Shown here in pieces: positions 61,054-64,000 of a stretch of 64,000 nucleotides of DNA (its first letter is position 1; every line of letters begins with the position of its first letter). Origin of the DNA: Candidatus Avelusimicrobium intestinipullorum (GTDB lineage: Bacteria > Elusimicrobiota > Elusimicrobia > Elusimicrobiales > Elusimicrobiaceae); the NCBI GenBank assembly GCA_944324635.1, contig CALUXC010000001.1:62001-126000 (forward strand). Reading direction: 5' to 3'. The translations under genes were made by a program, and so were the position numbers. The notes under the pieces were generated by a model that ran no database searches, was not told the DNA's origin, and worked only from the letters and a program-made list of their open reading frames with translations.

Positions 61054-61388
61054 AATGCACGTTAAAGCGCACGGGCGAAGTGCTGGCCCGCGAAATAGAA
61101 GTGGCGGACACATATTTCACCCGCTTGAAAGGGTTAATGTTTCGCCGCGGTCTAGCGGAGGGGAAAGGGTTGCTATTGGACCCCTGCCCGCAGATTCACA
61201 CGTGTTTTATGCGCTTTAACATTGATGCCATATTTTTTGATAAAAACGGGTTAGTATTATATGTGGCCGAGCAGATGAAACCGTGGCGTTTTGGCCGGTT
61301 TGTGCGCGGCAGCCGTTATACGCTGGAATTACCCGGCGGCTCTTTGGGCGGACGGGTAAAAAAAGGCGATGAAGTGATTTTGTCGTAA
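61050..61388 (+). CDS. DUF192-domain protein
   Basis: 112 residues, almost all DUF192: AREIEVADTYFTRLKGLMFR, then LLLDPCPQIHTCFMRFNIDAIFFD, and GSRYTLELPGGSLGGRVKKGDEV. The domain is widespread in bacteria and archaea with unknown function. It overlaps the preceding gene by 4 bp (ATGA). Members are often exported, but this copy has no signal peptide of its own. Confidence 0.9.
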   Translation: MKCTLKRTGEVLAREIEVADTYFTRLKGLMFRRGLAEGKGLLLDPCPQIHTCFMRFNIDAIFFDKNGLVLYVAEQMKPWRFGRFVRGSRYTLELPGGSLGGRVKKGDEVILS

Positions 61389-61431
61389 ATCCGGTAGCAG
61401 GCCGGGTGAGTATTAAATTTTGAGGTTACTG

Positions 61432-62199
61432 ATGAATATGAAGAAACTGATTTGCGCGCTGGCGGCTGTACTGCTGTGCGCGACGGGTGCGTCCGCCCGC
61501 AATATTTGGGACGATTTCGGCGCCAACGTAACGCGGGATAATGTCCGTGCGTTTACCAAGGATTTAGGCGGCCTTATCGGTTCGGGTACCTATACCACGG
61601 GCCGTGTGCTGGGGTGGGGCGGCTTTCAGATTGGCCCGCGCGCCAGCATGGTGTTTAGAATGAGCCAGGGCAACGGGGCCGATTATGCCACCCAACAGCA
61701 TACCGCGCTGGGCGACCGTGACGAAGTGGGTTCCGTGGTGTATCCGTGGTTGCAGGCGGATATCGGTATGCCGTTTCGTATAGACGGTTTTATCCGCGCC
61801 AGCAGCTACCAAGGGCTGACGATTGCCGGCGGCGGATTACGCTGGGGGATTACGCGCCCCAACGAAATGCTGGGCTCTTTCCAACCGATGCTGGTGGTGG
61901 CGGCTCATAGCGCCAGTGCGCGGGATTTTTCCGCCACGCACTACAACGCCAGTTTGGTGCTGTCCATGAAATTTAAGTACTTTGTTCCCTACATTGGCGG
62001 CGGGGTGGACTACACCACGCTTAATATCAACCAAGCCCAGCTGGATCCTTCCATGGAAGGGGAAAGCGAGCATGCCGCCACGGCGCGCGCCACGGCCGGG
62101 TTTAACTTTAAGCTGCCTTCTTATATGGATTTGAGCTTGGCCGCCAACTACGCCTATTACGGGTTAGGGGCGGAAGCGTCGCTCACGCTGCGTTTCTAA
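61432..62199 (+). CDS. Outer-membrane beta-barrel protein
   Basis: 255 residues. A signal peptide (MNMKKLICALAAVLL to GASARN) is followed by amphipathic strands and a C-terminal Phe (EASLTLRF), the outer-membrane assembly signal. Segments such as FIRASSYQGLTIAGGGLRWG and YFVPYIGGGVDYTTLNI alternate as in small barrels. ATG 61432 is chosen for GAGG seven bases upstream. The function (channel, adhesin or enzyme) cannot be read. Confidence 0.8.
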   Translation: MNMKKLICALAAVLLCATGASARNIWDDFGANVTRDNVRAFTKDLGGLIGSGTYTTGRVLGWGGFQIGPRASMVFRMSQGNGADYATQQHTALGDRDEVGSVVYPWLQADIGMPFRIDGFIRASSYQGLTIAGGGLRWGITRPNEMLGSFQPMLVVAAHSASARDFSATHYNASLVLSMKFKYFVPYIGGGVDYTTLNINQAQLDPSMEGESEHAATARATAGFNFKLPSYMDLSLAANYAYYGLGAEASLTLRF

Positions 62200-62220
62200 T
62201 TGTTGTTTTGAAAAACTATA

Positions 62221-62253
62221 CAGGCCGAAGTGTTACACTTCGGCCTGTTTTTT
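62221..62253 (+). terminator. Terminator of the efp-barrel gene group
   Basis: CAGGCCGAAGTG-TTA-CACTTCGGCCTG, 12-bp stem, then TTTTTT. Confidence 0.93.
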
Positions 62254-62365
62254 ATTAAAGTAAAATCTTTTGAAAGTAGATGTTTCCTCTTATGTAATCA
62301 ACGTGTAGAGAAAGGTATTGGGGGAAAGGGGTTGTTTTGTGTTTTTTTTTTGATAAATTTTGATT

Positions 62366-62851
62366 ATGAATAAAAAACATCTAAAAAGACTAATCGTCTA
62401 TAAAAACGCGGGATTTACGCTAATAGAGCTATTGGTAGTGGTGTTAATAATTGGCATTTTGGCCGCCGTAGCGGTTCCGCAATATGAGAAAACCGTGGAA
62501 AAAGCACGTGCGGCGGAAGCTTTTATCGTATTGAAAAGTATAGCCGAAGCCAATAGAGTTTATTATTTGGCGAATGGGAAATATGCCGTGCACTTGGAAG
62601 ATTTAGACATAAAAATGCCGGGGGCAGATATTGTTTTCCAGGGAGATGGACGGACGAAATCTAAATATTTTATGTATGGGACTAATGCACACCAAAGTCC
62701 TGGGCTTGGCAGTATTGCATTGGCCGATCGGTTGCCTAGTGAGTATTATCTTTTCATTATGCCCAATGAAGATGGAATTTTTTGCAAAGGTTTTAACGCA
62801 AAGGGAGATCAAACCTGCCGAGATTTTGGTGCCAGTGTGCGAATTCCCTAA
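62366..62851 (+). CDS. Type IV pilin-like protein
   Basis: 161 residues. A basic leader of ~16 residues ends with the prepilin peptidase site AG-FTLIELL, followed by the hydrophobic assembly helix VVVLIIGILAAVAVPQYEK with Glu5. The globular part has a C-terminal Cys pair (FCKGFNAKGDQTC), as in many pilins. It would be cleaved and methylated by PilD and assembled into type IV pili or a pseudopilus; PilT at 38914 could retract such fibres. ATG 62366 is preferred over TTG 62360. It has its own terminator. Confidence 0.92.
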   Translation: MNKKHLKRLIVYKNAGFTLIELLVVVLIIGILAAVAVPQYEKTVEKARAAEAFIVLKSIAEANRVYYLANGKYAVHLEDLDIKMPGADIVFQGDGRTKSKYFMYGTNAHQSPGLGSIALADRLPSEYYLFIMPNEDGIFCKGFNAKGDQTCRDFGASVRIP

Positions 62852-62868
62852 GGAGTATTTGTTCTTTC

Positions 62869-62899
62869 AAAAAACCCGAGGCTGTGCCTCGGGTTTTTT
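62869..62899 (+). terminator. Terminator of the pilin gene
   Basis: AAAAAACCCGAGGC-TGT-GCCTCGGGTTTTTT, 14-bp stem. Confidence 0.93.
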
Positions 62900-62956
62900 G
62901 TTGTTTGGATAGCTTGTCCAAAGATTTGCGGTATTGTGAATAAGGAAAGAGAAAAT

Positions 62957-62985
62957 AAAAAAGCCCCGGCGCAAACGGCCGGGGC
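62957..62985 (-). terminator. Terminator of the DJ-1 gene pair
   Basis: GCCCCGGC/GCCGGGGC stem with a six-base T-run on the minus strand, 17 bp after the stop. Confidence 0.9.
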
Positions 62986-63001
62986 TGGTGTAAAAAACAA
63001 C

Positions 63002-63547
63002 TTAGTTGCCTTTGTAATAGATTTCTTTTTTGGTTTTATCGGCGGCTTCTTTGCTGGCGGCGTCTTCCAACACCAGGAAGGCAAAGTCAATCGTGGCCGC
63101 GGCGGATTTACCGCTGATGATGTTGCCGTCTTTAACGGCGTAATCTTCGCAGTAGGTGCCGCCAAAATCTTCATTCATGGCGGTAAAGCAAGTGTAGCGG
63201 CGGCCTTTTAAGTAGCCTGCGTGGCCCAGTAACGTCGGCCCGGCGCAAATGGCGGCCACGGTTTTGCCCGCGTCCATAAACTGTTTAATCAAAGCTTGTA
63301 CGGCGGAGCTGGCTTCCAGCGCTTTGTATTGCGGCCCGCCGGGCAGCACAAGCACATCATATTGCGCGGCGTTCAAGCCGGAAAACGGCAATAATTTCGT
63401 GCAGGTTAAGCCAAAGCGGCCGGTAGCGTCTTTATCTAACAAAGAATACACGTCCACCGTCACGCCCCCGCGGCGCAAAATGGCAAAGGTGCCCACCGCT
63501 TCTATTTCTTCAAATCCGTCCGTAACAACCATACATACTTTTTTCAT
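63002..63547 (-). CDS. DJ-1/PfpI-family protein
   Basis: 181 residues. The family elbow AAICAGPTLLG carries the reactive Cys (about residue 100), the acidic partner Glu lies in DGFEEIEAVG, and VLVLPGGPQY is the second conserved strand. Roles in the family include protein/nucleotide deglycation, redox sensing and chaperoning. The start overlaps the stop of the upstream Cys-rich gene at 63547, indicating an operon. Confidence 0.92.
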   Translation of the reverse strand: MKKVCMVVTDGFEEIEAVGTFAILRRGGVTVDVYSLLDKDATGRFGLTCTKLLPFSGLNAAQYDVLVLPGGPQYKALEASSAVQALIKQFMDAGKTVAAICAGPTLLGHAGYLKGRRYTCFTAMNEDFGGTYCEDYAVKDGNIISGKSAAATIDFAFLVLEDAASKEAADKTKKEIYYKGN

Positions 63548-63999
63548 TATTCTTCCTCCGGGTGCCTTTCTTCATATTCTTCAAATTGGCCCGGGAATAA
63601 TACGTCTTCCACAATGCGGGCGCAGTCGGCCACGCAGCCGCGGCAGGAGCGGATACGGTCCGTTTTTCCATCCGTGCCGCGCAGGAGCGCGCAGCAAGAC
63701 GTTTTATTCCAATCTTCAAACTGTTTGGTCATTTTTTGGCCCAGTTCAAAGGTGGAAAATTTAGACGCCGGATTTTGCAGATTCCCGTCGCTGTTTTTCA
63801 GCCCCGCCAGCATCATCATGGCGCAAATGGAGCCGCATGTTTCGTAGCGTTTGGCAATGCCTAATCCGTATGCCTCCACGGCGCGGAAGGCGGTTTTTTC
63901 GTCCATGCCCAACAAGTCGCAATACGTACAGGCGACCGCTTGAGCGCAATTGTAACCCTGTTTATGTTTGTTTTTGGCTTCTTGTACGCGTGATTTCAT
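63547..63999 (-). CDS. C_GCAxxG_C_C-family (Cys-rich, probable redox) protein
   Basis: 150 residues, ATG at 63999 one base from the window edge. The family pattern is visible: GYNCAQAV near the start, ETCGSICAMMMLAG in place of CGA..., WNKTSCCALLRG and RSCRGCVADCARI. These cysteines probably bind an iron-sulfur cluster or metal. The family is common in anaerobes and of uncertain function. A longer upstream start outside the window cannot be excluded. It overlaps the DJ-1 gene by one base. Confidence 0.85.
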   Translation of the reverse strand: MKSRVQEAKNKHKQGYNCAQAVACTYCDLLGMDEKTAFRAVEAYGLGIAKRYETCGSICAMMMLAGLKNSDGNLQNPASKFSTFELGQKMTKQFEDWNKTSCCALLRGTDGKTDRIRSCRGCVADCARIVEDVLFPGQFEEYEERHPEEE

Positions 64000-64000
64000 C

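Overview
The window looks like part of the chromosome of a fermenting, diderm bacterium, most likely a gut member of the Elusimicrobiota (Elusimicrobium-like). This placement is an inference. It rests on an outer membrane (porins ending in Phe, TolC, an MsbA-type exporter, NlpE-like lipoprotein), [FeFe]-hydrogenase maturases HydF and HydG, MEP-pathway isoprenoid synthesis, a type IV pilin plus PilT, and many large secreted proteins of no recognised family. There are no rRNA genes and no CRISPR array. Genes are dense, on both strands, and mostly closed by clear hairpin/T-run terminators.

Layout. 1-8.1 kb: secreted proteins of unknown function, an Ogt DNA methyltransferase, a Cys-less NlpE-like lipoprotein, and a 1557-aa secreted protein holding a nearly perfect 1.4-kb internal duplication. 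8.2-13.2 kb: a MarR-controlled export operon (TolC, HlyD-type adaptor, two ABC-2 permeases, no ATPase). 13.2-17.5 kb: an AT-rich 4.2-kb island inserted in the anticodon loop of tRNA-Val and bounded by 81-bp perfect repeats; it carries a WYL regulator, a DUF3825 protein, two small membrane proteins and a decayed DUF2779 nuclease gene, but no integrase. 17.5-33.3 kb: hotdog thioesterase, CYTH protein, a cysteine-bearing H1-like protein, LOG protein, dxs, ispA, hydF, acyltransferase, aldolase, M42 peptidase, transketolase, PPC-domain protein and a porin. 33.4-42.6 kb: hydG and smpB divergently transcribed, tRNA-Leu, then ftsQ-ftsA-ftsZ-pilT-cmk-plsC-rpsA. 42.6-46.8 kb: DksA/TraR-type protein, a thrice-broken secreted-protein gene, and an MsbA-type exporter.

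46.8-48.4 kb is the most intriguing stretch. An XRE/S24-like repressor gene is followed by a self-contained transcription unit of about 0.4 kb without a convincing gene. Diverging from the repressor is a near-consensus promoter whose 18-bp spacer is exactly two copies of a 9-bp repeat. That promoter leads into a roughly 300-nt highly structured leader and a 31-codon hydrophobic peptide gene. The arrangement resembles repressor-controlled membrane-peptide toxins such as TisB, but no family could be named.

48.4-64 kb: YfcC-type carrier, a small hypothetical gene, PBP4-type DacB, a large secreted protein interrupted by two compensating homopolymer frameshifts, a membrane protein, two tandem M24 peptidases with efp, a DUF192 protein, an outer-membrane barrel, a type IV pilin, a DJ-1 family protein and a Cys-rich C_GCAxxG_C_C protein.

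A recurrent expression feature is that several genes (hydG, smpB, the CYTH gene, the YfcC gene, possibly hydF and others) have a -10 element only about 6-9 nt before ATG and no Shine-Dalgarno sequence. This suggests leaderless or nearly leaderless mRNAs. All functional calls come from reading motifs; no database search was run.
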